From contig CAZYOI010000001.1 in assembly GCA_964648705.1 (NCBI GenBank), positions 1 to 47,272 of the forward strand: a DNA stretch of 47,272 bases. Reading direction: 5' to 3'. The notes under the pieces were generated by a model that had not been told where the DNA came from, did not search any database, and saw only the letters and a list, made by a program, of their open reading frames with translations. Shown here one piece after another: positions 16,095 to 26,052 of this stretch (positions are counted from its first letter, which is position 1; each line of letters opens with the position of its first letter). This DNA comes from CAZDXV01 sp964648705. Lineage in GTDB: Bacteria; Patescibacteriota; Minisyncoccia; Minisyncoccales; GWA2-38-27. Position numbers and translations under genes: made by a program.

Positions 16095-19000
16095 GAGTAG
16101 AAGATTTAAAAAATATAAGGATAAAGCTTGCCTCTCCGGAAGAGATTCTGGATTGGAGCTTTGGAGAGGTTACCAAGCCGGAGACCATAAACTACAGAAC
16201 TCAGAAAGCAGAGAAGGACGGCCTTTTTGACGAAAGGATTTTCGGGCCGGAAAAGGACTACGAATGCTACTGCGGAAAGTATAAAGGGGTGAGGTATAAA
16301 GGGGTTATCTGCGACAGATGCGGAGTGGAGGTAACCAAGTCCTCGGTCAGAAGAGAAAGAATGGGGCATATAAAGCTGGCCTGTCCTGTTTCCCATATCT
16401 GGTTTTTAAGAGGAATTCCTTCAAGAATAGGGATGGTTTTGGGCGTTCCCATGCAGCAGCTGGAGAAAGTGATCTATTTTGCTTCATATATCATTACTTC
16501 GGTAGACCAAGAGGCCAAAAAGGAAGCCCTGGACAAAATAGAAAAGGAGTATAAAAGGGAAATTAAAAAGAGAAAATCAGAGATTAAAAAGAAAAAAGAG
16601 CTGGATAAAGCTCTGGAAGATCTCAAAAAAGAAAGAAATCGAGCTAAAGAAGAACTTTCCGGAATAGCTCCCTTAAGGGTTCTTTCCGAGATTGAATACC
16701 ATGATCTTTCTCTTGACTACGGAGAGGTTTTTGAAGCAGGGACAGGAGCTGAAACCTTGAGAAAGATATTTGAGGGGATTAATGTCAAAAAGAAGCTGAA
16801 AGAGCTTAAGAAGGAAGTTGAGAAAGCAAGCTCTGCCTCCAAGAAAAAGATACTGAGAAGGCTGAAATTGTACCAGGCTCTAGACGAAGCCGGCATCAAG
16901 CCCGAGTGGATGTTTTTGACAGTCCTGCCTATTCTCTCTCCTGATTTAAGGCCTATGGTTCAGCTGGACGGAGGGAGATACGCTTCTTCTGATTTGAATG
17001 ATCTCTATAGAAGGGTGATCAACAGAAATAACAGGTTAAAGTACTTGTTGGAAATAGGAGCCCCTGAAGTTATTGTCAAAAACGAGAAAAGAATGCTTCA
17101 GGAAGCAGTAGACGCTTTAATAGACAACGGCATGAGAAAGGGCATTTTGACTACGGCTACCACCGGGGGAAAACGCCTTCTAAAATCCCTGGCTGACATG
17201 CTCAAAGGAAAGCAGGGAAGATTCAGGCAGAACCTTTTGGGAAAGAGAGTGGATTATTCGGGCCGTTCCGTTATTGTGGTGGGTCCGGAATTGAAGCTCC
17301 ATCAGTGCGGCCTTCCCAAAAAGATGGCCTTGGAGCTTTTTAAGCCCTTTGTCATAGAGAGAGTTTTAGAAAGAGAGCTGGCTTACAATGTCAGGGGGGC
17401 TTCAAGACTGATAGAGCAGGAGACAGACGAGGTCTGGGCTCTGCTGGAAGAGGTAGCCAGAGACAAATATGTTCTCTTAAACAGAGCCCCCACCCTTCAC
17501 CGTTTGGGCATTCAGGCCTTTCAGCCCGTTTTGACAGAAGGGGAGTCAATCAGGCTTCATCCTTTGGTCTGCAAGGCCTTTAACGCTGATTTTGACGGAG
17601 ACCAGATGGCAGTCCACCTTCCTCTTTCCAAAGAAGCTCAAAAGGAGGCCGGAGAATTGATGCTTTCTTCATATAATCTGCTAAAGCCCGCTACCGGTCT
17701 TCCTATCGTGGCTCCGACTCAGGATATAGTTCTTGGATGCTACTGGATAACCAAGATAGAAGAAGGAGCCGAAGGAGAGGGGAAAGCGTTTTCCGATTAC
17801 AAGGAAGCGGAGATGGCTCATGAGTTCGGGGGCCTTGATTTGAGAGCCAAGATAAAAGTGAGGATTTCAGACAGAATTGTAGAAACCTCTCTGGGCAGAA
17901 TCAGATTCAACGAAACCCTTCCCGAGGACTATCCTTTTGCCAATAAAGTGATGAGATCTAAGCTTTTGGAGAAGATAGTGAGCGATGTGGTAGCTAGATA
18001 CGGCCAGGAAACAATTGAGGACACTTTGGATAAAATTAAAAACCTTGGCTTTGAGAGCTCTACTGTGTCCGGCATTAGCTGGGGAATGGACGATCTGATA
18101 ATTCCTGATAACAAAGAGGAGATTATTAAAGGGGCAGAAAAAGAAATAGAGACAATAGAGAAGCATTTCAGAAGAGGCCTTTTCTCTCTTGAGGAAAGGA
18201 GAAGCAAGATTATTGAGGTTTGGACCAGAACCAAGCTTAAAATAGAGAAGCTGGTTCCAGAGAAGCTGAAAGAATCAAGCTCCATTTTCGCTATTGTAGA
18301 TTCCGGGGCAAGGGGGAGCTGGTCCCAGCCCGTCCAGATGGCCGGCATGAAGGGCCTGGTTATCAANNNNNNNNNNNNNNNNNNNNNNNNNNNNNNNNNN
18401 NNNNNNNNNNNNNNNNNNNNNNNNNNNNNNNNNNNNNNNNNNNNNNNNNNNNNNNNNNNNNNNNNNTAAAAAAGAGGCAGATGAGATAGGCCAGAACTTT
18501 CTCTTTAAAATAGTAGGAAGAACGGTTCTAGAGGATGTTAAAAGAAAAACAGAGAAAGGAGGCACCAGGACAATCGTAAAGAAAGGGGAGATAATAGACT
18601 GGGAGAAAGGCCAGGAGATAATAGACAAAGGGGTTGAAAAAGTCAGAGTAAGAACTCCCCTCACCTGCAAGTCAAAAAGAGGGGTCTGTAGCAAATGCTA
18701 CGGATGGGACTTTAGCAAAAACGAAGAGGTAAAGAAAGGAACAGCTGTAGGTATTGTTGCAGCTCAGGCCATCGGAGAACCGGGGACCCAGCTTACTATG
18801 AGAACCTTTCATACCGGAGGCGTTGCCGGAGGGGGAGATATTACCTTCGGTCTTCCCAGGGTTCAGGAGGTTTTTGAGGCGAGAAATCCCAAAGGAAGGG
18901 CAGAAATCTCCAAACTGGAGGGCAAGGTGGTAGATATCACTCCGGACAGGGTTTTAAAGATAATGCCTAAGAATAAAAAATCCAAGAAGGATATTTTAGA

Positions 19001-19541
19001 ATACGAGGTATCTCCGAACAAAGCCATTCTGGTCAAGAAGGGCCAGGAGTTCAAGAAAGGAGAGAAGCTTTTTGAGGGCAATCTCAATATAAAAGAGCTT
19101 TTCAGAATTACCGGGAGAGAAAACACCCAGGACTACATCCTTCAGGAAATTCAGAAGATTTATGTCTCTCAAGGGGCTATTATTCACGACAAGCACGTAG
19201 AGGTTATTATTAAGCAGATGTTCTCCAGAGTTAAAGTTAAAGATCCGGGCGATACTCTCTTTACCGCCGGAGAAGTTATAGAAGAGATTAAAATGAGAGA
19301 GGAGAACGAGAAAATGAAAAAGGAAAAGAAGAAGCCTGCCAAAGGCAAGAACATCCTTCTGGGCATCTCCCGGGTGGCTTTAAGCACAGATTCTTTCTTG
19401 TCGGCTGCTTCCTTCCAGGAAACTTCAAGGGTTTTAATCAAAGCTTCTCTTGAAGGTAAGGAAGATAAATTGAGAGGGCTTAAAGAAAATGTTATAATAG
19501 GCAAACTGATACCTGCGGGTACAGGATTTAAAAAAACCTAA
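16091..19541 (+). CDS. rpoC: RNA polymerase beta' subunit, interrupted by an assembly gap
   Basis: Before the gap: the N-terminal zinc site CYCGKYKGVRYKGVICDRCG, the rudder/switch region and the catalytic NADFDGDQM motif. After the gap, reading resumes at 18468 with KKEADEIGQNFLFKIVGRT, the second zinc-site cysteines (TCKSKRGVCSKCYG) and GIVAAQAIGEPGTQLTMRTFHTGG, ending VIIGKLIPAGTGF. The 100-N stretch at 18367-18466 changes frame only because its length is a placeholder; true missing length must be a multiple of 3. By memory of E. coli beta' roughly 65-75 residues are missing, including the bridge helix and the first zinc-site cysteine. Confidence 0.95.
18367..18466. other. Assembly gap of 100 N inside rpoC
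   Basis: Exactly 100 unknown bases, the usual scaffold placeholder. The flanks are both rpoC, in frames that would be consistent with a real gap length divisible by three. Confidence 0.98.
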
Positions 19542-19555
19542 GTCCTTTCTAAAAA

Positions 19556-21661
19556 TTGGCAAAAAAATCTTCTAAAAAGAGGTTTGCTCTTCCAAGCTAC
19601 ACCAAGCAGGCTATTCTGGGGGTTTTAATGATACTCCTGGCTGTTTTGATAGCTTTGAGTTTTTTCGGCAAAGCGGGAATAGCCGGAAAGACTTTTATGG
19701 AGTGGAGCAGGTTCTTGATAGGAGAGACCATTTTTATCTTTCCTTTGGTTTTTATTCTCGGCGGTCTGGTTTTAATAAGCAAAAAGTATGATTTTGAGCT
19801 CTTTAAGAAAGACAGGACTCTTTTTTGGCCTGTCTTTTTAGCTGTTCTTCTTTTGGTTGTCGGAGCAACGGGCATTCTCGGCTCTTTCAACTCGGGAGCA
19901 AGATTCGGCGGAATTACAGGATACGGCCTGAGCTGGCCCCTCTTGAGGTATTTCGGTTTCTGGGCTTCCTTCTTTATCTTTTTAGCCCCCATTTTTATAG
20001 GAGGCCTGATCTTCTGGCATTTTTTGAAGCCGGAGAAAAAAGAAAAGAAAGAAGAAAAAGAAAAAAAGCCCTCTATTGTCAAAAAGATATTCAAGCCGAG
20101 ATTTAAAGTGAAGGAGGTTTCCCCTGAAGTTTCCAGAAAGCCGGAGCCTTTAGAAGAGAAAAGGGAAGAGAGAAAGAAAGAAGGAAAGGCCTCCAAGGCG
20201 TTTTCTTTCAATCCTCCCCCTATAGAATTTCTTTCCAAAGAGAAAGGGGCTCCTACCAGCGGGGATACCAAAGAGAATTCAGCTATTATCAAAAAGACCC
20301 TGGAGAATTTCGGAATAGATGTCTCGATGTCGGAGATTAATATAGGGCCTACTGTTACCCAGTACACTTTAAAGCCGGCAGAAGGCGTCAAGCTTTCTAA
20401 AATTACTACTCTTTCCAATGATCTGGCTTTGTCTTTGGCCAGCCATCCTATTAGAATAGAAGCTCCTATCCCGGGAAGATCTTTGGTCGGCATTGAAGTT
20501 CCAAATACAGAGAGAGCCACTGTCAGGCTGGGCAGATTGATAGAAAACCCCAAGTTTCAAGATTCTTCAGCCGATCTGCCCATTGCTCTGGGGAGGAACG
20601 TTTCCGGAGAGGCAGTTTACGCTGACATGGCCAGAATGCCCCATATGCTGGTAGCAGGATCTACGGGTACGGGTAAGACCTGTTATTTAAACTCTTTGAT
20701 TTTAAGCCTTCTTTACCAGCCAAGCACTTCTTTTAAGAGCGCCAGTCCCGAAAATCTTAGATTGATTCTGGTAGATCCAAAAAGAGTGGAGTTTCCCGTT
20801 TACAAAGATCTTCCCCACCTTTTGTGTCCCATAATCTATACGGCGGAAGAAACTCTCGGCGCTTTAAAATGGCTTACCGGGGAGATGGAGAGAAGATTTA
20901 GCGTTCTAGCTGATGTCGGAGCGAGAGATATCCACAGCTACAACGGGAAAGCTTTGAATAACGGCACAGATCCTCTTCCCTTCATCATTTTAATAATAGA
21001 CGAGCTTGCCGATTTAATGGCAGCCAGAGGAAGAGACATTGAGGCTTCGGTAGTGAGGCTGGCCCAGATGGCCAGAGCGGTGGGCATTCATCTGGTGGTA
21101 GCCACCCAGAGGCCATCGGTTGAAGTGATTACAGGCCTAATTAAAGCCAATATTACTTCGAGAATCACTTTTCAGGTTGCTTCCCAGGTTGATTCAAGAA
21201 CTGTTTTGGACATGGCTGGAGCAGAAAAGCTTCTGGGAAGAGGGGATATGCTTTATCTTTCAGCCGAAGTTGCCAAGCCCAAGAGAATCCAGGCCCCTTA
21301 TGTTTCAGAGAAAGAAGTAAAGAAGGTGGTAAAATACATCAAGGAAGAAACAGAAAAAGAAGAGGTTTCCTCTGAAATGGATCCCGATCTGATTCAGGAA
21401 ACCAAGAAGCCCTCGGAAGGCATCGGGTCAGAGAGCTTTTTTGACGAAGAAGAGCCCCTTTACGAGGAAGCGAAAAGACTGGTTATAGAATCGGGCAAGG
21501 CTTCCGCTTCCCTGCTTCAGAGAAGGCTGAGAGTGGGTTATGCCAGGGCTGCCAGACTGATAGACATGCTTGAAGAAAAAGGGGTGGTAGGGCCCCAGGA
21601 AGGGTCAAAAGCAAGAGAGGTTTACGGAGAAACAGAGGAAGACGGTTGGCAAAAAGTATAA
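19556..21661 (+). CDS. ftsK: DNA translocase FtsK/SpoIIIE
   Basis: The 701-aa protein moves DNA during division and chromosome dimer resolution. Four N-terminal membrane helices (residues ~15-160) are followed by a short charged linker, the alpha/beta motor with Walker A GSTGTGKT at 368-375 and Walker B LIIDELADLM near 480, the VVATQRPSVEVITGLIKAN motif, and a C-terminal winged-helix gamma domain (LVIESGKASASLLQRRLRVG). The long Pro/Gln linker of E. coli is missing. The start is TTG at 19556 (reading MAKKSSKKR), 14 nt after rpoC; no Shine-Dalgarno is visible. Confidence 0.95.
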   Translation: MAKKSSKKRFALPSYTKQAILGVLMILLAVLIALSFFGKAGIAGKTFMEWSRFLIGETIFIFPLVFILGGLVLISKKYDFELFKKDRTLFWPVFLAVLLLVVGATGILGSFNSGARFGGITGYGLSWPLLRYFGFWASFFIFLAPIFIGGLIFWHFLKPEKKEKKEEKEKKPSIVKKIFKPRFKVKEVSPEVSRKPEPLEEKREERKKEGKASKAFSFNPPPIEFLSKEKGAPTSGDTKENSAIIKKTLENFGIDVSMSEINIGPTVTQYTLKPAEGVKLSKITTLSNDLALSLASHPIRIEAPIPGRSLVGIEVPNTERATVRLGRLIENPKFQDSSADLPIALGRNVSGEAVYADMARMPHMLVAGSTGTGKTCYLNSLILSLLYQPSTSFKSASPENLRLILVDPKRVEFPVYKDLPHLLCPIIYTAEETLGALKWLTGEMERRFSVLADVGARDIHSYNGKALNNGTDPLPFIILIIDELADLMAARGRDIEASVVRLAQMARAVGIHLVVATQRPSVEVITGLIKANITSRITFQVASQVDSRTVLDMAGAEKLLGRGDMLYLSAEVAKPKRIQAPYVSEKEVKKVVKYIKEETEKEEVSSEMDPDLIQETKKPSEGIGSESFFDEEEPLYEEAKRLVIESGKASASLLQRRLRVGYARAARLIDMLEEKGVVGPQEGSKAREVYGETEEDGWQKV

Positions 21662-21662
21662 T
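21657..21662 (+). promoter_or_regulatory. Possible -10 box for recA
   Basis: TATAAT at 21657-21662 overlaps the ftsK stop and lies 18 nt before the recA ATG. No -35 match at 16-18 nt; no LexA-like box. It may be chance. Confidence 0.3.
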
Positions 21663-21680
21663 AAATGTTAAAAAAAACAT

Positions 21681-22673
21681 ATGGCAAAGAAGAAAAAAAC
21701 AGAAAACTTGGATGAAGCTCTGGATGATATAAGGCAGAAGTTCGGCGAAGGAGCCATAATGAAGCTTAGGGAAGCAAAGTCAACAGAAGTTGAGGTGATA
21801 TCCACCGGAGCCGTTTCCTTGGATCTTGCTTTGGGAGTAGGGGGGATACCAAGAGGAAGAGTGGTTGAGATTTACGGCCCCGAGGCTTCAGGAAAGACAA
21901 CCTTGGCTCTTCATGTTCTGGCCCAGTCCCAGAAAAAAGGAGGAGTGGCAGCTTTTATTGACGCAGAGCACGCCTTGGATCCCGAGTATGCCCAGAAAAT
22001 AGGGGTCAATATTGACGATCTTCTAATCTCCCAGCCCGATTCGGGGGAGCAGGCTCTTCAGATAGCAGAAAGCCTGATAAGATCGGGAGAGGTTGACGTC
22101 ATTGTGGTAGATTCTGTAGCGGCCCTTGCCCCTAAAGCTGAAATTGCGGGAGAAATGGGAGAATACCAGATAGGGCTTCAGGCAAGGTTGATGTCTTCCG
22201 CTTTAAGAAAGCTTTCCTCTGTTGTTTCCAAGACCAAGACTTCTGTTATCTTTTTGAACCAGACAAGAATGAAGATAGGGATTTCGTTCGGTTCGCCCGA
22301 AACGACCTCCGGGGGCCTTGCCTTGAAGTTCTATTCTTCTGTGAGAATTAATTTAAGAAGGAGGGCCCAGATTAAGAAAGGGGACGATATTATAGGGAAC
22401 AGAGTGAAAGCTAAAATAGTCAAAAACAAAGTAGCTCCGCCCTTTAAGGTGGCAGAGTTTGACATTTACTACAATGAAGGCATCTCCTATTTTGCCGATC
22501 TTGTGAATACGGGAGAAGCCAAAGGAGTGATTAAAAAATCCGGCAGCTGGTACCAGTTTGAGAATACAAAGCTGGGCCAGGGAGTAGCGGGCTCTAAAGA
22601 GTTTTTAAGAGAGAATCCTAAAACAGCAGAGAAAATAAAGAAAGCTATTTTTGAGAAAATTAAAGAGGCCTAG
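21681..22673 (+). CDS. recA: Recombinase RecA
   Basis: The 330-aa protein forms the ATP-dependent strand-exchange filament of homologous recombination. Walker A GPEASGKTT spans residues 66-74, matching E. coli numbering; the VIVVDSVAALAPKAEI Walker B/L1 region and SSVVSKTKTSVIFLNQTRMKIG with L2 GSPETTSGG are intact. The acidic C-terminal tail seen in E. coli is missing (it ends IFEKIKEA). It follows ftsK by 19 bp, and a bidirectional terminator follows. Confidence 0.98.
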   Translation: MAKKKKTENLDEALDDIRQKFGEGAIMKLREAKSTEVEVISTGAVSLDLALGVGGIPRGRVVEIYGPEASGKTTLALHVLAQSQKKGGVAAFIDAEHALDPEYAQKIGVNIDDLLISQPDSGEQALQIAESLIRSGEVDVIVVDSVAALAPKAEIAGEMGEYQIGLQARLMSSALRKLSSVVSKTKTSVIFLNQTRMKIGISFGSPETTSGGLALKFYSSVRINLRRRAQIKKGDDIIGNRVKAKIVKNKVAPPFKVAEFDIYYNEGISYFADLVNTGEAKGVIKKSGSWYQFENTKLGQGVAGSKEFLRENPKTAEKIKKAIFEKIKEA

Positions 22674-22680
22674 TTTTTCC

Positions 22681-22720
22681 AAATAAAAAACAGCTTTTAA
22701 AAGGAGCTGCTTTTTTATTT
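22681..22720. terminator. Bidirectional terminator between recA and rpsR
   Basis: CAGCT (22691-22695) pairs with AGCTG (22705-22709) and AAATAAAAAA (22681-22690) with TTTTTTATTT (22711-22720). T-tracts exist on both strands, serving convergent recA (+) and the rpsR operon (-). The rpsR stop codon lies inside the outer stem. Confidence 0.85.
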
Positions 22721-22909
22721 CGAGGCGGCTATTAAACCCAGATGCCTGGCTCTTTTTACGGCTTTGGTAAGCTTTCTCTGGTGCTTGGCGCAGAGGCCTG
22801 TCTTTTTTCTTGATTTTATCTTTCCAAGGTCCGTAAGAAACCTTTTAAGAGTCTCTGTGTTCTTAAAATCAATATCCCTTATATTCCTTTGGCAAAAGTA
22901 GCAGTTCAT
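22715..22909 (-). CDS. rpsR: Ribosomal protein bS18
   Basis: This 64-aa protein of the 30S subunit has the S18 core IDFKNTETLKRFLTDLGKI and RKTGLCAKHQRKLTKAVKRARHLGLI (read in two parts). The N terminus has CYFC and a downstream C..H pair, the zinc-binding form of S18. It is the last gene of ychF-rpsF-ssb-rpsR, the usual S6-SSB-S18 order of bacteria. Confidence 0.95.
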   Translation of the reverse strand: MNCYFCQRNIRDIDFKNTETLKRFLTDLGKIKSRKKTGLCAKHQRKLTKAVKRARHLGLIAASK

Positions 22910-22910
22910 A

Positions 22911-23357
22911 TTAGAAAGGTATGTCTTTAACGTCTACCTCGTCATCGTTTTTCTGGGAAGATTTTTTTGAGTCCTCCTCTATAACGGGAATGTCCTCTTC
23001 CTTTTTGGGAGGAGAGCTGGTTTGGCTGTTTTTCGGCCCGAACTGGATGTTCTCTCCTACGATTTCCGTTCTGTATCTTTTGCTGCCCGAGTTGTCCTCC
23101 CAGCTTCTGGTCTGGATTCTCCCTTCTATCAAAACAAGGCTTCCCTTGTTTAGATACTGAGAGGTTATTTCAGCCAGTCTGCCCCACAAGACAATGTTGT
23201 GGAACTCTGTCTTTTCCTGTTTTTCCTTGGTGTCCGAGTCCGTCCAGACCCTGTTGGTGGCCAGTCCGAAGGTGCACAAAGTCTGGCCTGACTGGGTGCT
23301 TTTTACCTCGGGATCCCGGGTTAAGCGCCCGACCAGCATTACTTTGTTTAAGTTCAT
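22911..23357 (-). CDS. ssb: Single-stranded DNA-binding protein
   Basis: The 148-aa protein has an N-terminal OB fold (MNLNKVMLVGRLTRDPEV, TEFHNIVLWGRLAE, LVLIEGRIQTRSWED) followed by a flexible acidic tail and the conserved tip VKDIPF that docks partner repair proteins. It lies between rpsF and rpsR; its start overlaps the rpsF stop by one base. Confidence 0.97.
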   Translation of the reverse strand: MNLNKVMLVGRLTRDPEVKSTQSGQTLCTFGLATNRVWTDSDTKEKQEKTEFHNIVLWGRLAEITSQYLNKGSLVLIEGRIQTRSWEDNSGSKRYRTEIVGENIQFGPKNSQTSSPPKKEEDIPVIEEDSKKSSQKNDDEVDVKDIPF

Positions 23358-23743
23358 TATTCTAAAATTTGGTCAATTTTTTTATCTATATCTCCAAGAT
23401 CGACCTTTTCTTCTTTAGGTTTTTTGACTCCTCTTGTTCTGGCCGGCTTTTCCTTTGATATTTCTTTTTTAGCCAGAGTATATCTTAGAATGTTTTCTTC
23501 AGAGTCAAGATGTTTTTTGAGGTCCTCTATATTCTCCGGTTTTAAAGAAAAGCTTGTGCTTATCAAAAAGGCCTCCCTTTTCTTTTCAACTTCATGCCCC
23601 AGCTGCCTTTTCTCCGGGCCTGTTGACTTATCTAAAAGACCGCTCTGTTCTGAAACAAAGCTGTTTATCTTTTCTGTGATTCTTGTTAAATCCTCTTCTT
23701 GAAGATCAGGATTTACAAGATATGTCAGTTGGTAGTTTCTCAT
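23357..23743 (-). CDS. rpsF: Ribosomal protein bS6
   Basis: The 128-aa 30S protein starts MRNYQLTYLVNPDLQEEDL, with the expected KSTGPEKRQLGHEVEKKREA and FSLKPENIEDLKKHLDSEENILRY segments. It is longer than the ~95-residue core because of a Lys/Glu-rich C-terminal extension. In bacteria S6 binds with S18 to the central domain of 16S rRNA and to its own mRNA. It overlaps ychF by 4 bp. Confidence 0.9.
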   Translation of the reverse strand: MRNYQLTYLVNPDLQEEDLTRITEKINSFVSEQSGLLDKSTGPEKRQLGHEVEKKREAFLISTSFSLKPENIEDLKKHLDSEENILRYTLAKKEISKEKPARTRGVKKPKEEKVDLGDIDKKIDQILE

Positions 23744-24687
23744 ATTTTGAACTCTATTACGTCGCCGTCTGAAACAATGTATTCTCTGCCGGCTGTTTTT
23801 ATTTCCCCCGCTTCTCTTGCTTTAGCCCAGCTGCCTCTTTCTGCCAGCTTCTGCCAGGGAAGGACTTCTCCTTTGATAAAGTTCTCTTTGAAGTCGGAAT
23901 GGACTCTTTCCGCCGCCTCAAGGATGTCAGAGCCCTTTTTGAGGGTCCAGGCCTTAGCTTCCTTTCCTCCGGTGATAGTAAAGAAGGTAATCAGCTCAAG
24001 GGCATTGTAGCATTTGACTATTAGCCGGTCAAGCTGAGACTCTATTTTCAGTTCTTTCTTTTCTTCTTTTGAGAGCTCTGAGGCCTCTTCTTCTATTTTG
24101 AGGTTTAAGGAGAGTTTTTCCCCGTTCGACTCTTCTTTTATATTGTAGAGATATACTTTCGGTTTTGAAGTGAGAAATTGATATTCCTTTATCTCCTCTC
24201 TATCAATATCTGTGTTTATTATCTCTTTTCCCTTTTCCAGCTCTCCCTTCACTCTTTTCAGAATATCTTTTTCTTCTTTTTGAAGGGCTTTGCTAACCGT
24301 CTCCAAATCCTTCATTAAAAGCTCTGTTTTAATAGTTTCAGCCTCTTTTTCGGGATTTCCCTGGGAGAAATTTTTTAAGACCATCACTATGGCGTCGCAC
24401 TCTCTAATCTGGGCTAAGAACTGATTTCCCAAACCTTCTCCTTTGTGGGCTCTTTCAACTAGGCCGGCAATATCTACAAATTTGATAACGGTTTCTGTAG
24501 TTTTCTCCGGCTTAACTCTTTCAGCTATTTTCTCCAATCTTTTATCAGGAACAGAAACTACTCCCACATTGGGCTCTATGGTGGTAAAAGGGTAGTCTGC
24601 AATATCCACTTGTTTTCGGGTCAGGGCCTTAAAAAGGGTGGATTTCCCGACGTTTGGAAGGCCCACAATGCCCACAGAAAAAGACAT
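23740..24687 (-). CDS. ychF: YchF/OLA1 family ATPase
   Basis: The 315-aa ribosome-associated P-loop protein has G1 GLPNVGKSTLFKALT, DYPFTTIEPNVG in switch I and G3 DIAGLVERAHKGEGLGN. The G4 site reads YNIKE rather than NKxD, consistent with the family's preference for ATP. The C-terminal TGS domain ends with GEIKTAGREYIVSDGDVIEFK. It is about 50 residues shorter than E. coli YchF, mostly by a shorter coiled-coil region. It is the first gene of the ribosomal S6-SSB-S18 unit. Confidence 0.93.
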   Translation of the reverse strand: MSFSVGIVGLPNVGKSTLFKALTRKQVDIADYPFTTIEPNVGVVSVPDKRLEKIAERVKPEKTTETVIKFVDIAGLVERAHKGEGLGNQFLAQIRECDAIVMVLKNFSQGNPEKEAETIKTELLMKDLETVSKALQKEEKDILKRVKGELEKGKEIINTDIDREEIKEYQFLTSKPKVYLYNIKEESNGEKLSLNLKIEEEASELSKEEKKELKIESQLDRLIVKCYNALELITFFTITGGKEAKAWTLKKGSDILEAAERVHSDFKENFIKGEVLPWQKLAERGSWAKAREAGEIKTAGREYIVSDGDVIEFKI

Positions 24688-24707
24688 AGAGTTTCTTTTA
24701 ATGTTTT

Positions 24708-24736
24708 ATGATATAATGAATTCATGAATAAATCAA
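24708..24736 (-). promoter_or_regulatory. Candidate ychF operon promoter
   Basis: On the minus strand TTGATT (plus 24731-24736), 17-nt spacer, TATCAT (plus 24708-24713), 20 nt before the ychF ATG. It overlaps the plus-strand promoter of the mutase gene, so the two may exclude each other. Confidence 0.45.
24709..24717 (+). promoter_or_regulatory. Extended -10 promoter, leaderless mutase mRNA
   Basis: TG 24709-24710 then one base and TATAAT 24712-24717. The ATG is 6 nt later, so transcription would begin on the start codon itself. Confidence 0.65.
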
Positions 24737-26052
24737 TTTTCAGATCTTATGATATAAGGGGGGTTTATCCTGAGGATTTAAGCGAGAAAACAGCTTTTAA
24801 GCTGGGCCGGGCTTTTGTTGGCAAGACAGAAGCTAAGAATGTAGTTGTCGGAAGGGATATGCGCCTTTCTTCCCCTGATTTGTTTTCTGCACTAGCTAAG
24901 GGAATTGCCAGCAGCGGAGCCGATGTCTACAATATAGGGGAGGTTCCCACCGAAGCCCTTTATTTTGCATCAGCTTATTACAAATATGATGCCGGCATAA
25001 TGATAACAGCCAGCCACAATCCTAAAGAATACAACGGCTTTAAGATGGTAAAAAGAGGGGAAGATGCGATGGAGGTAGTAAGAGGGGAGGAAATGGCCGG
25101 GCTTTCCGGGTCTGCTTCTCCGGATAAGGCCGGAGAAGTTAAGGAATTAAGCATTTGGGAAGATTTTATCTCCCATCTTTTTTCTTCTGCGGATGCCGGC
25201 AGAATAGGTCCCCTTAAGGCGGTTGTGGACGCCAGCAGCGGCATGGCGGGGAAGGCTCTTCCCCGGATTTTGGAGAGTCTTCCTCTTGAGACTGTTAACC
25301 TTAACTTCAGTCCGGACGGGAACTTCCCTTGTCATTCCCCGAATCCCCTGGACGAAAAATCCCAGGCCTTTATTAAAAGTGCTGTTCAAAAAGAGAAAGC
25401 GGATTTGGGTTTTATCTTTGACGGGGACGGGGACAGAATCTTTCTGGTTGACGAGAAAGGGGATTTTAAAAGAGGGGACATCACCCTTTTGCTTTTAGCC
25501 AAGCATCTTTTGGCAAAAAACCCGGGTAAGGGGATAGTCTATAATGTTATGAGCTCTAGGGCCGTACCGGACTTTATCAAAAAATGGGGAGGAAAGCCCG
25601 TCAGAACTCCCGTCGGATTTGTCAACATCAGAGAAGGCCTTATAAGGAACGAGGGAATTCTGGGGGGAGAGGTTTCCGGCCACTACAGCTTTAGAGACAA
25701 CTTTTACTTTGACTCGGGCCTTATATCCTTCCTTCTCCTTCTGGAGATTGTTTCAGAGTCGGATCTTAAGGTTTCAGAATTGACCTCCGATTATTCTGTT
25801 TATCCGAGGAGGCCGGAGCTTAACTTTAAAGTCAAAGACAAAGAGAAAGCTTTGGAAAAGATAAAAGACGTCTATTCTGACGGAAAGCAGGACTTTTTGG
25901 ACGGGGTGACAGTAGAGTACGAGGACTGGTGGTTTAACGCCCGTCCCTCCAACACAGAACCCCTTTTAAGAGTGGCAATAGAGGCAGATAATGAGAAGCT
26001 TTTGAAGGAAAAAAGAGAAGAAGTGGAAAAGATTATTCAGTCTCTAAAATAG
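24724..26052 (+). CDS. manB: Phosphomannomutase/phosphoglucomutase
   Basis: The 442-aa enzyme interconverts hexose 6- and 1-phosphates for sugar nucleotides. The phosphoserine loop is TASHNP with catalytic Ser97; the metal loop is DGDGDR; the sugar-recognition loop is GEVSGHY; the phosphate-binding loop is RPSNTEP near the C terminus. These are the four marks of the alpha-D-phosphohexomutase superfamily, PMM/PGM branch. The 3' end overlaps the converging nucleotidyltransferase by 16 bp with no terminator between. Sugar activation fits the O-antigen ligase-type genes nearby. Confidence 0.92.
   Translation: MNKSIFRSYDIRGVYPEDLSEKTAFKLGRAFVGKTEAKNVVVGRDMRLSSPDLFSALAKGIASSGADVYNIGEVPTEALYFASAYYKYDAGIMITASHNPKEYNGFKMVKRGEDAMEVVRGEEMAGLSGSASPDKAGEVKELSIWEDFISHLFSSADAGRIGPLKAVVDASSGMAGKALPRILESLPLETVNLNFSPDGNFPCHSPNPLDEKSQAFIKSAVQKEKADLGFIFDGDGDRIFLVDEKGDFKRGDITLLLLAKHLLAKNPGKGIVYNVMSSRAVPDFIKKWGGKPVRTPVGFVNIREGLIRNEGILGGEVSGHYSFRDNFYFDSGLISFLLLLEIVSESDLKVSELTSDYSVYPRRPELNFKVKDKEKALEKIKDVYSDGKQDFLDGVTVEYEDWWFNARPSNTEPLLRVAIEADNEKLLKEKREEVEKIIQSLK

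Noticed and set aside
18366..18468. Frameshift in rpoC
   Set aside because: The frame change comes from the arbitrary 100-N gap length; both flanks are intact.
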